Shown piece after piece: positions 1 to 9,233 of a DNA stretch of 64,000 nt. Within the stretch, counting starts at the first letter, position 1, and each line of letters starts with the position of its first letter. The notes under the pieces were generated by a model that did not search any database, was not told the DNA's origin, and worked only from the letters and a program-made list of their open reading frames with translations. The stretch lies in NCBI RefSeq assembly GCF_003752585.1, contig NZ_RKHR01000003.1, positions 1 to 64,000 on the forward strand, read 5' to 3'. Origin of the DNA: Sinobacterium caligoides (lineage in GTDB: Bacteria; Pseudomonadota; Gammaproteobacteria; Pseudomonadales; Sinobacteriaceae). A program made the position numbers and the translations under genes.

Positions 1-482
1 AGTGACCAATTGACCATCGGAAAAGTCATTGCTGATAGTGCCATCGGTTATCACCTCAGTGATACCATGGAAGTTTATGTCGGCAGCTATTGCTTCGTTG
101 AGGCCAGTGAACGACCAATCAAAGGTGCCCTGCTCGGTAATGGTGCCGGCTGTTGTCAAATGATTGATGTTTGAAAATTGACGCCCACCCGACGTTAACG
201 TGTTAAGGCTTGCAATATCCCAGTTACCATTAGACTCATCGACGACGCTGTCAAATTCACCATTGCCCACATAGTTGCCGGAACCAGTAAATTTAATATC
301 GGCGACGGTTAGATCTGCCCCTGAAACAGTGACCAATTGACCATCGGAAAAGTCATTTCTGATAGTGCCACCGGTTATCACCTCAGTGATACCATGGAAG
401 TTTATGTCGGCAGCTATTGCTTCGTTGAGGCCAGTGAACGACCAATCAAAGGTGCCCTGCTCGGTAATGGTGCCGGCTGTTG
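1..482. repeat. Near-identical direct repeat, 327-base period, in tpsA
   Basis: Bases 1-155 recur at 328-482. By eye I count only two differences (31 versus 358, and 44 versus 371). Beyond about 155 bases the copies diverge quickly. The period of 327 bases is 109 codons, so gain or loss of a unit keeps the tpsA frame. The first copy begins at the window edge, so more copies may follow outside. Confidence 0.9.
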
Positions 483-2982
483 ACAAGTGATTGATATTTG
501 AGAATTGGCGCCCAGCTGAAGTTAAAGTATTTAGGTTAGAAATTCCCCAATCACTATTAGACTGATCTACGATGATATCAAAAGCGCCAGCATTACCGAC
601 ATAATCCCCTGTTCCAAAAAAATCAATACCAACAGCCTTGAACAGCTGAGCCCCTTGGTTAGCTATGTTAATACTTGCGTTTGACAGATTTGAAATTATA
701 CCGTCGGACTCGACTCGATCAATATCAAAAAACTCCCTAACAGAGTCATTAACGTGCTTGTGACCCAATATATCCCAATCGTCACTACGGTTATCCCTTA
801 CTACATCTGTCGCTACGTCACTCCCTGTATAACTACCATCGCCGAAGAAATCTATTTCGGCTACACGGATTTTATCGTTGCCATCAATGACGATCGTCTG
901 GTCTACGCCGCTATCATTTGAAATTCTAAAATCGGAATTAATTTCATCGACATGCCGGAAGGATCGCATATGGTCATCGACTGCTCCAGCCCCTTTAATC
1001 CTCCACTCTGCATTCAATGGACCGCTAGTACGGTTATCCATGATAATATCGATATCTTCATCACTACCAAAATAAGTCGCCTCACGTTGCAGCCCATCAC
1101 CAACAAAATTAATTCCAGCAACATTGAGTACATCATCATCCTCAAGTGTGATGGTCTTGGCCCCAGCCTCATTAATGATTGCGCCATCGCTTTGTACGAC
1201 CTCATCAACCATACTAAAACGACGAACATGATCATCAATAACTTTATCTGCGATAAGGCTCCAGGTAGTACCACTTTCAACCCCGTTGGTATTTGACTCA
1301 GTTCGATTATCAACTATGGTATCTTTCGCCGTGGAACTACCGATGTAGTCACCATCACCAACAAAGTCTATCGCCGCGACGTTAATCTTCGTGTCATCAT
1401 CGATGGTGACGATCTGTGCTGCGCCGCTGTCATTAGTTATAGTACCCGCGGTTTGCACCTGATCAATCTGCGTGAAGCTGCGTACCTGATCATCAGCATT
1501 GTTATTGCCTTTGACGTGCCAATTAGCATCACTACCGATACGAGCATCGACCACACTATCAATAGCTGAATCACTGCCGATGTAGTTTCCTTGCCCAACA
1601 ATACGCAGATCATCAACAGTAAGAGCGTCGTTCTCGACAATGACGCTCTTAGCTAAACCGGAGCTATTGACAACTTGTCCGTCAGCATTAACTTGCTCGA
1701 TATCGTTTATTAAGAAATTACCAATTGACGCATTACCATTACCGAGATTAACATCCCCCGTTAAATCATCAATAATAGTGTCACTGCCTGAACCACCCGA
1801 AACAGTAACTATTGAACTAGCGGTAATTGTGCCAAGCTTGCTACTACTATTTGCATCACCATGACCAACCTCTATTCCAATAGTCCCATCACCTGTCAAC
1901 TCTATTAACCCGTCGTTTGTTAAATTAGCTGTTTGGATGACTATATGTGAGGTTTGACCACTGATTTTTCCGCTATTTATAACATCTCCCTTAGTGGAGA
2001 CTTCAATAGCGCCTGCGTCCAACGAGCCCCCATCAGCAACACTTATCTCACCTGCAGGCGCATTGATAATATCGCCCATATTTGAGCTTAAGCGTATTGT
2101 ACCGTTGCTAGTACTTATACCTGTTGCTTTTATTAAACCAGTGTTATTAACGGCGTTATCAAATAATGCAGAGCTTTCGTTCGCCTTAAGAACAATGTGG
2201 GTAGCCTGTATATCTCCGCTATTCGAGATTAAGTTCTCGTTTGTAAGGTCCTTATCCAAAAGGCCATCACTATCTACTGACACCCCTATATAGCCGTCTT
2301 GATCGAAAGTAATTGTTGCGGCGTTTGTAGCGTTTAATGATATATACCTCGCGCCAACCGATGTATCGCCTGAGCCTATTGAGCCACTATTAACGATATG
2401 GTTGCTGATAAAGTGCGCGCTAGAAGCGGCATTGATGGAGCCTTCTAGCCGAAGAGTGTTACCCCCACCCTCCTTAACAGTCATCGTTTTAGCATCGAAA
2501 TCGAGGCTATCAAGCGCGAGTGTTGATGCGACAATAGCACCTACGTTGACTGTTGACTGAGGGTGAAAAATAATGCCATTACTATTAACGATGACAATTT
2601 TTCCGTTAGCCTCGATAGAGCCGAATATATTCGATGGGGAACTTGAAGTGACATTATTAACAGTGATGGATGAGGCTGTCGGCTGCTCAAAAACCATATC
2701 CTGATTAAGGCCGACACTGAAGTCTGCCCAGTTAATTCGAGCCTCTGGCGTTGTTTGAATAACTTTTAAGTTATCCGGGGTAATTGTTGCTGTACCCTCT
2801 ACCACCACGCCCCCAGTCGGCGCAGCATTAACAAATTGACTAGACGCCATACCGCCTACACTTAAAGCAACCTGTGCTGCTACTGCGAGAGTAATAGGCA
2901 TAGGAGTAAAAGGAAGGGGGATTCGCTGACGTTTAGTTTTGCGGTTAAATCCAGCTGTGTTTTTTTTAGCAATTTTCTTCAT
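1..2982 (-). CDS. Two-partner secretion exoprotein (TpsA, FHA N-terminal domain), partial at C-terminus
   Basis: An open frame of 994 codons starts at ATG 2982 and runs to the window edge without a stop, so the C-terminus is missing. A basic, extended signal region (about residues 1-53) precedes a haemagglutination-activity (TPS) domain at about 54-300 containing SNGIIF near residue 134, a variant of the NPNGI motif of TpsA proteins. A GGAAGA ribosome site lies just upstream. From about residue 430 the protein is built of imperfect repeats of roughly 85-109 residues with cores such as GDYIGS and IVDNR. It lies 34 bases downstream of tpsB, the usual TPS operon order, so it is probably exported through that barrel and displayed or released as a beta-helical filament. 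Whether it is an adhesin, a toxin or something else depends on the missing C-terminus. Confidence 0.9.
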   Translation of the reverse strand, partial: MKKIAKKNTAGFNRKTKRQRIPLPFTPMPITLAVAAQVALSVGGMASSQFVNAAPTGGVVVEGTATITPDNLKVIQTTPEARINWADFSVGLNQDMVFEQPTASSITVNNVTSSSPSNIFGSIEANGKIVIVNSNGIIFHPQSTVNVGAIVASTLALDSLDFDAKTMTVKEGGGNTLRLEGSINAASSAHFISNHIVNSGSIGSGDTSVGARYISLNATNAATITFDQDGYIGVSVDSDGLLDKDLTNENLISNSGDIQATHIVLKANESSALFDNAVNNTGLIKATGISTSNGTIRLSSNMGDIINAPAGEISVADGGSLDAGAIEVSTKGDVINSGKISGQTSHIVIQTANLTNDGLIELTGDGTIGIEVGHGDANSSSKLGTITASSIVTVSGGSGSDTIIDDLTGDVNLGNGNASIGNFLINDIEQVNADGQVVNSSGLAKSVIVENDALTVDDLRIVGQGNYIGSDSAIDSVVDARIGSDANWHVKGNNNADDQVRSFTQIDQVQTAGTITNDSGAAQIVTIDDDTKINVAAIDFVGDGDYIGSSTAKDTIVDNRTESNTNGVESGTTWSLIADKVIDDHVRRFSMVDEVVQSDGAIINEAGAKTITLEDDDVLNVAGINFVGDGLQREATYFGSDEDIDIIMDNRTSGPLNAEWRIKGAGAVDDHMRSFRHVDEINSDFRISNDSGVDQTIVIDGNDKIRVAEIDFFGDGSYTGSDVATDVVRDNRSDDWDILGHKHVNDSVREFFDIDRVESDGIISNLSNASINIANQGAQLFKAVGIDFFGTGDYVGNAGAFDIIVDQSNSDWGISNLNTLTSAGRQFSNINHLSTAGTITEQGTFDWSFTGLNEAIAADINFHGITEVITGGTIRNDFSDGQLVTVSGADLTVADIKFTGSGNYVGNGEFDSVVDESNGNWDIASLNTLTSGGRQFSNINHLTTAGTITEQGTFDWSFTGLNEAIAADINFHGITEVITDGTISNDFSDGQLVT
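230..1640. repeat. Older, diverged tandem repeats of about 85-109 codons in tpsA
   Basis: Six protein repeats can be aligned by the core [D/Q/S/T]G-x-Y-[I/V/T]-G-[S/N], then about six residues and an acidic segment such as VVDAR, IVDNR, VRDNR or VVDES. The first lies near residue 464 and the last near residue 902. Most are followed by a segment carrying DD-x-V-R-x-F or GRQFSNI. The units are diverged at DNA level, unlike the recent duplication nearer the window edge. The aspartates and asparagines could bind calcium, but no canonical calcium motif is present. Confidence 0.7.
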
Positions 2983-3016
2983 GATGATTCTTCCGTGAAA
3001 GCTAAATTATCAGCGT

Positions 3017-4966
3017 TTACTTAAAGTAAAAAGTAAAGTCTACGAACGTTCGAATTGATTTCTGGTCCAAGCCAACACCTTCCACAGAAGACTCTATCGA
3101 TAGTGGACGCGCTATACTGATTTGTGAGTTGAAACTTTCGCCAGCATGAAACTTTAATAACATCCCATAGCCAGACATTTTCGCCCAATCATCTGCCGTA
3201 TCTACTGCATAGACATTTTGACTACCATAAGCACCCTCTAGAAATATGCCAAATTCAAATAAATCCTTGAGCTGTTTATCGCCATAGACGCTGAAGTTTA
3301 TTAGATCTGGGATATCCGGGTACCACTCTGTTGCGATATATGCTGAGCTATCAGCAGAAAAATCACTAACAGTAAATGCGCGGACAGCAGCGCCACCGCC
3401 CAGTGAGCTTTGCTCGTATGCTGGCAGCGAGCTTTCACTGTATTGACCGAAGCTGCGAACGATTAACCGTGACTTTAGGTCACTAAATGGAATAGGTAAA
3501 AAGAACAGCGAGTTGGTCGCCATCCGGAACTTATAGAATTCATCATCACGAGTAACAGGAACATCATTTGTTATCTTACCGTACTGTACGCTTAGGTCTA
3601 TCATGTTAAGCATAGGAAAGGTGTTACCCATCACATCAAAGCTAAACCCTAAATCAGCACCAACAGTGTGGTCGCCAGCATTGGTCAGCAAATCAATTTC
3701 TGACTCTAGCTCTGTCTTTTTGTCTGTAAGATTCGCAGACAGCGTAAAGTTTTTTGCTCGTGTTCTAAGCATTTTCCTGCTTATACCTAACTGATACAGA
3801 CTATTTTTCCCCGTAATGTCATATCGATCACTGTTCTCGTTCTCTACGGTAAATTCGTTATAGTCAGCTCCGACATTTATTCTCGTGCGTGCATCAAACA
3901 CAGGGTAGCTGTAGTGAATTTGACCTAGGTCTGAATTCAGAGGGCTAAATGACTTCAAGTAACCGATTGACAGCTCATCACCATTTCCTGTCAGGTTATA
4001 TAGGTCAGCTACAGCATAGAGTCGGTTATCGCCTGTAAAGGTTGATCCATGATTATCTGCTCTTATTGCCAGCTGCCACTTTTGCTCTTCTCTGACATTG
4101 ATATTTAGCTTTGTTTCGCTTGGACGGCTACCCGCTTCAAAACCACCATAAATGCTTAGCCCGGGATAATCATTTAATAGATAAAAAGCTTCTTCAATAT
4201 CCTTATCATTTACCAACAACCCAACCTGATCAATTAAGGGTTGCTTTAGCCTTTCCTCTGAGTATGACTGGTTCCCAGTGACACTCAACTCACCAAGTAC
4301 ACCTTCCATGATTCCTAGCTTTACAACACCATTTTGCACATCTTGAGCGGGGATATAGGCCTTTGCTAAAAACAAGCCGTTACTTCTATAAAATTGTGTG
4401 ACTAAAGCGGCAACATCCTCAATGTCATAATAAGATAAGCCCCGTGCTGCATTTTGTTGCTTAATGACATCAGTCAACTGCCTTAAGGCACTTTCATCTA
4501 GCCCTTTTGATTCCCTTGCTTTTACCCGCTCTAGAGTCGCAGCCAGTTCTTCAAGTTCAGCACGTGTATATCCACTAGCGAACACTTCGTCAACCTTCAT
4601 CAACGACCGTCGCTTATTTTCAACTATAGATTTTACCGCGGATTTTGTTATTCCTGACTCAGGGAATTCAGGTATACGATCAAACTCAAATTTCTCGACA
4701 AGTATTTTAGGTAGATCATCCCTGTCATCTGAAGCTGGTATTCTTACCTCGTTTGATGGCGCTTCACTGCCTTCACTCCTTGCCTGGAATTGTTTTTCGA
4801 GTTTACTCCCATCAAGCTCGGGTGAACTGTTATCAATAGCTCCTCTTATCGCATTATTGACTTGTGCTGCTTGAGCCAAACAATGACTTGAGTTAGTTAA
4901 TATTATAAAGGAGCTTAATCCTACGACCAAAGATAAGGGCCGACGCCCAGAGAAAAAGATTGACAC
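3017..4966 (-). CDS. Two-partner secretion outer-membrane transporter (TpsB, ShlB/FhaC family)
   Basis: This 649-residue Omp85-superfamily transporter exports the downstream TpsA partner across the outer membrane. It starts at GTG 4966 behind a GGGAG ribosome site and has a signal peptide ending near AQA (about residue 32). Two POTRA domains (about 88-225 and 226-300) precede a 16-strand-type barrel (300-649) ending in alternating aromatic residues. The sequence FLAKAYIPAQDVQNGVV is typical of POTRA1 in this family. POTRA1 appears to carry an extra charged, helical stretch of about 60 residues (roughly 120-180), which I do not recall in FhaC. The stop is 34 bases before the tpsA start, so the two are probably co-transcribed. 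Confidence 0.92.
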   Translation of the reverse strand: MSIFFSGRRPLSLVVGLSSFIILTNSSHCLAQAAQVNNAIRGAIDNSSPELDGSKLEKQFQARSEGSEAPSNEVRIPASDDRDDLPKILVEKFEFDRIPEFPESGITKSAVKSIVENKRRSLMKVDEVFASGYTRAELEELAATLERVKARESKGLDESALRQLTDVIKQQNAARGLSYYDIEDVAALVTQFYRSNGLFLAKAYIPAQDVQNGVVKLGIMEGVLGELSVTGNQSYSEERLKQPLIDQVGLLVNDKDIEEAFYLLNDYPGLSIYGGFEAGSRPSETKLNINVREEQKWQLAIRADNHGSTFTGDNRLYAVADLYNLTGNGDELSIGYLKSFSPLNSDLGQIHYSYPVFDARTRINVGADYNEFTVENENSDRYDITGKNSLYQLGISRKMLRTRAKNFTLSANLTDKKTELESEIDLLTNAGDHTVGADLGFSFDVMGNTFPMLNMIDLSVQYGKITNDVPVTRDDEFYKFRMATNSLFFLPIPFSDLKSRLIVRSFGQYSESSLPAYEQSSLGGGAAVRAFTVSDFSADSSAYIATEWYPDIPDLINFSVYGDKQLKDLFEFGIFLEGAYGSQNVYAVDTADDWAKMSGYGMLLKFHAGESFNSQISIARPLSIESSVEGVGLDQKSIRTFVDFTFYFK

Positions 4967-5633
4967 GAAAAACTCCCTTTAAAGCCAATTGCTGCACTCG
5001 AAAATCAATCGATTGATGTCAGCATGAGTCCATCACTAAGCAAAGGATGAGACATTATTTCCTAGGTATCAGAGATAGAGTAAATTATTATTAAGGTGGA
5101 TTTTCCACTTTTTGCAGCCTAACTGCCATCCCTAGTGTTGGGGGTATTCTAAATAAAAGTACATGTTTACGTCAAGATATCTTCACTTTACTCATCCTTG
5201 CAACTTGTGGTATGTACAGACTGGTGCTGTTTGTACACTTATCAAAAACGTCACAAATCAGCCTTGCCAACGGCTAATGACGAAGCCACATCATTATCGC
5301 TGTTAACGAATATTCAAATTGCTTTTGAGAAACACTACAAGTTAAATAACAGTAAAAAAGAGGTGCCATAATGACTTATGGCGCTAAATAAACAGGCGGA
5401 ACATAGTGCCAAGCCATTGTTTCTATAGGATATTAAGATCTAGCCAACAAAAATAAAATACTTAAATACTCTTTAACTATAATTTTATTTAAGCAATTCA
5501 CTGCCAAGAACGAGGGTTGCAAGAGCATGATTACAGCATGCCGAATACCGCTCTATAGCTATAAGTCTTACGAACAGTTATATTTTATAGAACAGCATTC
5601 TTGCTTTAATATTAAGAAGCGAGGCAATAGATT
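4967..5633. other. AT-rich intergenic region upstream of tpsB; no gene seen
   Basis: This 667-base stretch has no convincing coding frame. It should hold the tpsBA promoter. Small symmetries are GGTGGA/TCCACTT at 5095-5110, a spaced TGTAC repeat around 5213-5236, and a perfect 7-base inverted repeat GCCATAA-TGAC-TTATGGC at 5365-5382 with a T-run on the minus-strand side. The last could be a weak terminator for the nitroreductase transcript. Confidence 0.5.
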
Positions 5634-6275
5634 TTACTTACGGCATGTCACTACCTGATCATACGGAAACCTCACCTTACAAGCCTTATCAAGGGTGTTG
5701 AAGTCGTCATCTGAACGATAACCTAACAGCACTATTGCAGTTGCCTTCAAGCCTTGCTCCTTTAAATTAAAAAGCTCACCGACCGCCTCTGGATCAAAGC
5801 CCTCCATGGGAGTTGCATCAACACCAATCATCGCAGCTGTTGTCAATAGCTGACCAAGCGCAAGATATAATTGACAGTCTATCCATGTTTGCAGATCAGC
5901 CGCACTTTTAGAGCTAACGAAACCTTGCATCATCTCAAGTCGATCAGGGTTGACCTGAGAGTGGCGGAGCTTAGCAGAAAGACTCTCAATCTCAGCACAA
6001 TCTTGCACAGTAAAACTCTGTTTGGAGCACAGAACAATCGCATGAGAGCAATCTATCACTTTCTGCTTATTTGTAGCCCAGCTAGCTTGAGAGATCTCTA
6101 ATTTATCCGCCGCATTTGAAATAGAAATAAAGTGCCATGGCTGGCTGTTTATCGACGAAGGAGCCAGTCGCAAAGATTGCAACAAGTCTTCTATAAGTTC
6201 ATCAGGTACCGTCTTATCAGGCGAATATGCTTTGGTGGTGTAACGTAAAGAAAGTAACTCTAAGGCAGTTTTCAT
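5634..6275 (-). CDS. NfsB-like NAD(P)H nitroreductase family flavoprotein
   Basis: This 213-residue protein resembles the FMN-dependent oxygen-insensitive nitroreductases (NfsB type), which pass two electrons from NAD(P)H to nitroaromatics or quinones. The start is taken at ATG 6275 because the NfsB-like sequence begins there with MKTALELLSLRYTTKAYSPDK. An upstream in-frame ATG at 6326 would add 17 unmatched residues. Family signatures include the R-x-T-K-A-Y segment that contacts FMN phosphate, PSSINSQPWHFI near residue 40, and GVDATPMEGFD in the C-terminal third. It stands alone on the minus strand. The physiological substrate cannot be read from the sequence. Confidence 0.88.
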   Translation of the reverse strand: MKTALELLSLRYTTKAYSPDKTVPDELIEDLLQSLRLAPSSINSQPWHFISISNAADKLEISQASWATNKQKVIDCSHAIVLCSKQSFTVQDCAEIESLSAKLRHSQVNPDRLEMMQGFVSSKSAADLQTWIDCQLYLALGQLLTTAAMIGVDATPMEGFDPEAVGELFNLKEQGLKATAIVLLGYRSDDDFNTLDKACKVRFPYDQVVTCRK

Positions 6276-6380
6276 CAGGGCTCTCAAATATACCAATTTT
6301 AGGGCGCATATAATAAGCGATTCCACTACAACTTCAATGGCGGGCCAACAATGCCTTCCCTACCCGGATAGCCGTCTGAG

Positions 6381-6791
6381 TTACCCCATATAAACATTCC
6401 AATCTACCTCAATAGATAACTCAGCCATCTGTGAAATGATATGACTTGACAATCCTGGCCCTCCCTGGCCGTCACTATGCCAGAAGTTGATAATATTAAC
6501 CGTACCGCCGCCCGCAATAACATCGACTATATGTTTACGCTTTGGCCTGACTATATCTAATAAGTATTGTATATGCTCCGTTGTATCATTAGAGTCAATC
6601 TCGCCTCTAGTTGTTAGAAACCAGCCATCAAATGGCTTCCCGTCTGCCTGCGACCAAATTTTTGTCGCCTTAATCCCCATAAACTCATCGACGGAAGCGC
6701 TATTTATATGCTGAGGGTAGATCCGCAATGTGGCATAGGTGCGAACACAATGCTGAGCTCGATCAATAAGTGCAAATTTTCGTTGGCTCAT
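6381..6791 (-). CDS. DUF4279 domain protein
   Basis: A 136-residue protein without signal peptide or membrane segment. The central part (KATKIWSQADGK, then GWFLTTRGEIDSND) and a later glycine-rich segment (IAGGGTVNIINFWHSDGQG) match DUF4279, a small family of unknown function often found as single genes or near toxin-immunity loci. The ATG at 6791 is the first in frame. The gene lies about 105 bases upstream of the nitroreductase on the same strand and diverges from prc. No partner gene is evident, so I infer no function. Confidence 0.7.
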   Translation of the reverse strand: MSQRKFALIDRAQHCVRTYATLRIYPQHINSASVDEFMGIKATKIWSQADGKPFDGWFLTTRGEIDSNDTTEHIQYLLDIVRPKRKHIVDVIAGGGTVNIINFWHSDGQGGPGLSSHIISQMAELSIEVDWNVYMG

Positions 6792-7066
6792 AGTTAAACC
6801 TAATGCTTAATTTATTGTCAAAGATGCAGTTTACAAAGAAATAAAGACTTAACTCAACACCGGGTACAGCATGGCTCTGGGCATTCGATCTAAAAAAGGC
6901 TATGCTAGTTGTCAATAATAGACATGTAAATAAACACTTATACTTTTTTAATCAAGCATTTATGTCATAGGGTGTTCGAGCATACAGATAGCTCTTTCGG
7001 TAATTGACAGTGACTATGAGCCTTTCGACATAGCACATTAGATGCACCAAATAAGACAGATAGTCC

Positions 7067-9184
7067 ATGAAATTGATGAAGCCTCCTTTCGCCGCCGCCT
7101 GTATTGCTGCTTTTATTGCGTCTACATCCTCACTATCGGTAAGCGCAAAAGAGGTTAATGCTTTAAAACCTCTTCCAGTGCACAGCAATGTAACCGAAGA
7201 AATAGTCGATACACTCAATAGCCGAGCCTATCAAAAGCTCGATATCGATGACGACTTGTCACAGCAGCTATTTGATAATTACCTCAAAGCGCTAGACCCG
7301 AGCAAGTCATACTTACTACAGAGTGATATTGATCGATTAAACTTATACCGCGATAAGCTCGACAACCAACTTAAAGATGGCAAGCTAGAGGCAGGTTATG
7401 CAATATTCACCGCTTATGAGAAGCGACTAGAGGAAAGGCTGGAAAAAGTTATTAGCGAGCTACCTCAAACGATTAAGTCTTTCGATTTTACCAAAGATGA
7501 GTCGATCGCTATAGATGACAAAGCTAGAAAGTGGCCCGCGACAATGGCTGAAGCTGATGATCTATGGAGAAAGCGCATCAAGTCCAGTGTGCTCAGCCTC
7601 CGCATGGACGGCAAAGACGACAAAGGAATTGAGGAGCTCTTACTCAAGCGCTACCAACATCAGCTTAAGCGCATAACGCAGTTAGAAACAGAGGATGTTT
7701 ACCAGCTTTATATTAACTCCTTCACCCAGATCTACGATCCTCATACCAACTACCTATCACCTCGTAGCTCAGAAAACTTTAAGATAAACATGAGCCTTTC
7801 CCTCGAAGGAATTGGCGCCGTACTAACCAAAGAAGACGAATACGTTAAAATAGTTAGACTTGTCCATAGTGGGCCAGCTGAGAAGACAGGTCAGCTACAG
7901 CCAGCAGATCGAATCATCGGTGTAGGTCAAAACTCAAATGGCAAAATTGAAGATGTCATTGGACTTAGGCTTGATGAGGTAGTCGACAAAATCCGCGGAA
8001 AGAAAGGCAGTACTGTTCGGCTGGAAGTTATTCCTGTTGATGCGGAAAGCATAGATAAGACGAAAGTCGTCACCATCGTTCGTGATAAGGTGAAACTTGA
8101 AGACCAATCTGCCCAGAAACAGATGCTGGAGCTCTATGACAACGGTAAATTAAGGAAAGTGGGCGTCATCAGTGTACCGACTTTTTACATCGACTTTGCC
8201 GAACTGCGTAAAGGTAACCCCAATTATAAGAGCACGACCAGAGACGTATCGAAGCTGCTTGCAGAGCTAACCGCTGACGGAGCAGAGGGAATCATTATTG
8301 ATTTGCGAGAAAACGGTGGCGGCTCATTACAAGAAGCCAATGAACTGACGGGCTTGTTCATTGAATCTGGGCCTACAGTACAGATCAGGAACGGAAACAA
8401 CAGAATTGGTCGTCAAGGCAAGATGCCAGGGAAGCCATATTACGATGGTCCGATGTTAGTCATGATCAACCGTATGAGCGCTTCTGCATCGGAGATTTTT
8501 GCCGGTGCGATACAGGATTACCGACGAGGCGTTATCGTTGGCAGTCGCTCCTTTGGTAAAGGGACAGTACAATCGCTTATGCCGCTGAACCATGGGGAAC
8601 TTAAAATCACCGAATCAAAGTTTTACCGCATCTCCGGCAACTCCACACAACATCGTGGCGTTATACCTGATATTAAGTTCCCTGCCATTTATGATGTAGA
8701 GAAAGTCGGTGAGTCTACCTTAGACGATGCACTACCCTGGGACGCAATTGCGCCAGCGCGTCATAAGTTTTATTTTGAGATTACATCGATTGTTCCCGAG
8801 CTTAAAGCATTGCACCAACAACGCATGGCCGAAGACCCAGATTTCGTCTATTTAAACGATCAACTCGCTGCTCGAGAGCTTATCAATGCAAGAAACACGA
8901 TCCCTCTCAATGAGAAAGCCCGTCTTCAGCTGAAAGAAGACAATGAAAAGAGAATGCTGAATATTGAGAACAAGAAGCGAAAGGCAAAGGGCCTGGAGCT
9001 ACTTGCCTCGTTAGACGATAAAGATAAGATCGATGCCAAGAAGGAAAAGGAGAAGGCTAAAGAAGAAAAGCCTAAGCTTGATCCGGATACAAAAGCATTT
9101 GATGAGAATGACATCTATCTAACAGAAAGCGGCTACATCTTGGTTGATGTGATTAACGCGTTCAACAAAATTGCCCAGCATTGA
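7067..9184 (+). CDS. prc: Tail-specific (C-terminal processing) periplasmic protease Prc
   Basis: This 705-residue S41-family protease degrades or trims periplasmic proteins from their C-termini. In Escherichia coli it processes penicillin-binding protein 3 and, with an adaptor, peptidoglycan hydrolases. A signal peptide occupies about residues 1-27. A PDZ domain spans roughly 245-330, and the protease core contains SASAS-E followed by FGKGT. The Ser-Lys dyad aligns to Ser473 and Lys498, 25 residues apart as in E. coli Prc. The C-terminal region (about 570-705), rich in lysine and glutamate, matches the DUF3340 extension. The gene is monocistronic, with a strong hairpin terminator right after the stop. 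Confidence 0.95.
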   Translation: MKLMKPPFAAACIAAFIASTSSLSVSAKEVNALKPLPVHSNVTEEIVDTLNSRAYQKLDIDDDLSQQLFDNYLKALDPSKSYLLQSDIDRLNLYRDKLDNQLKDGKLEAGYAIFTAYEKRLEERLEKVISELPQTIKSFDFTKDESIAIDDKARKWPATMAEADDLWRKRIKSSVLSLRMDGKDDKGIEELLLKRYQHQLKRITQLETEDVYQLYINSFTQIYDPHTNYLSPRSSENFKINMSLSLEGIGAVLTKEDEYVKIVRLVHSGPAEKTGQLQPADRIIGVGQNSNGKIEDVIGLRLDEVVDKIRGKKGSTVRLEVIPVDAESIDKTKVVTIVRDKVKLEDQSAQKQMLELYDNGKLRKVGVISVPTFYIDFAELRKGNPNYKSTTRDVSKLLAELTADGAEGIIIDLRENGGGSLQEANELTGLFIESGPTVQIRNGNNRIGRQGKMPGKPYYDGPMLVMINRMSASASEIFAGAIQDYRRGVIVGSRSFGKGTVQSLMPLNHGELKITESKFYRISGNSTQHRGVIPDIKFPAIYDVEKVGESTLDDALPWDAIAPARHKFYFEITSIVPELKALHQQRMAEDPDFVYLNDQLAARELINARNTIPLNEKARLQLKEDNEKRMLNIENKKRKAKGLELLASLDDKDKIDAKKEKEKAKEEKPKLDPDTKAFDENDIYLTESGYILVDVINAFNKIAQH

Positions 9185-9190
9185 TCAGTA

Positions 9191-9224
9191 ACCTGCTTCG
9201 CTCGAGAGAGTGAAGCAGGTTTTA
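9191..9224 (+). terminator. Rho-independent terminator of prc
   Basis: ACCTGCTTC (9191-9199) pairs with GAAGCAGGT (9212-9220), extended by CTC/GAG inside, followed by a run of four T. It begins 7 bases after the prc stop and separates prc from the convergent gor gene. Confidence 0.85.
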
Positions 9225-9233
9225 CTCAGTGGA

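Noticed and set aside
1-1640. Spaced repeats suggesting a CRISPR array
   Set aside because: The repeats are long (hundreds of bases), diverged, and lie in an open coding frame of an exoprotein. There are no short identical repeats with unique spacers and no cas genes.
878-2293. Several short plus-strand open frames opposite the TPS exoprotein gene
   Set aside because: They lack ribosome sites and known families and lie antisense to a 994-codon frame with clear homology. They are shadows of biased codon use.
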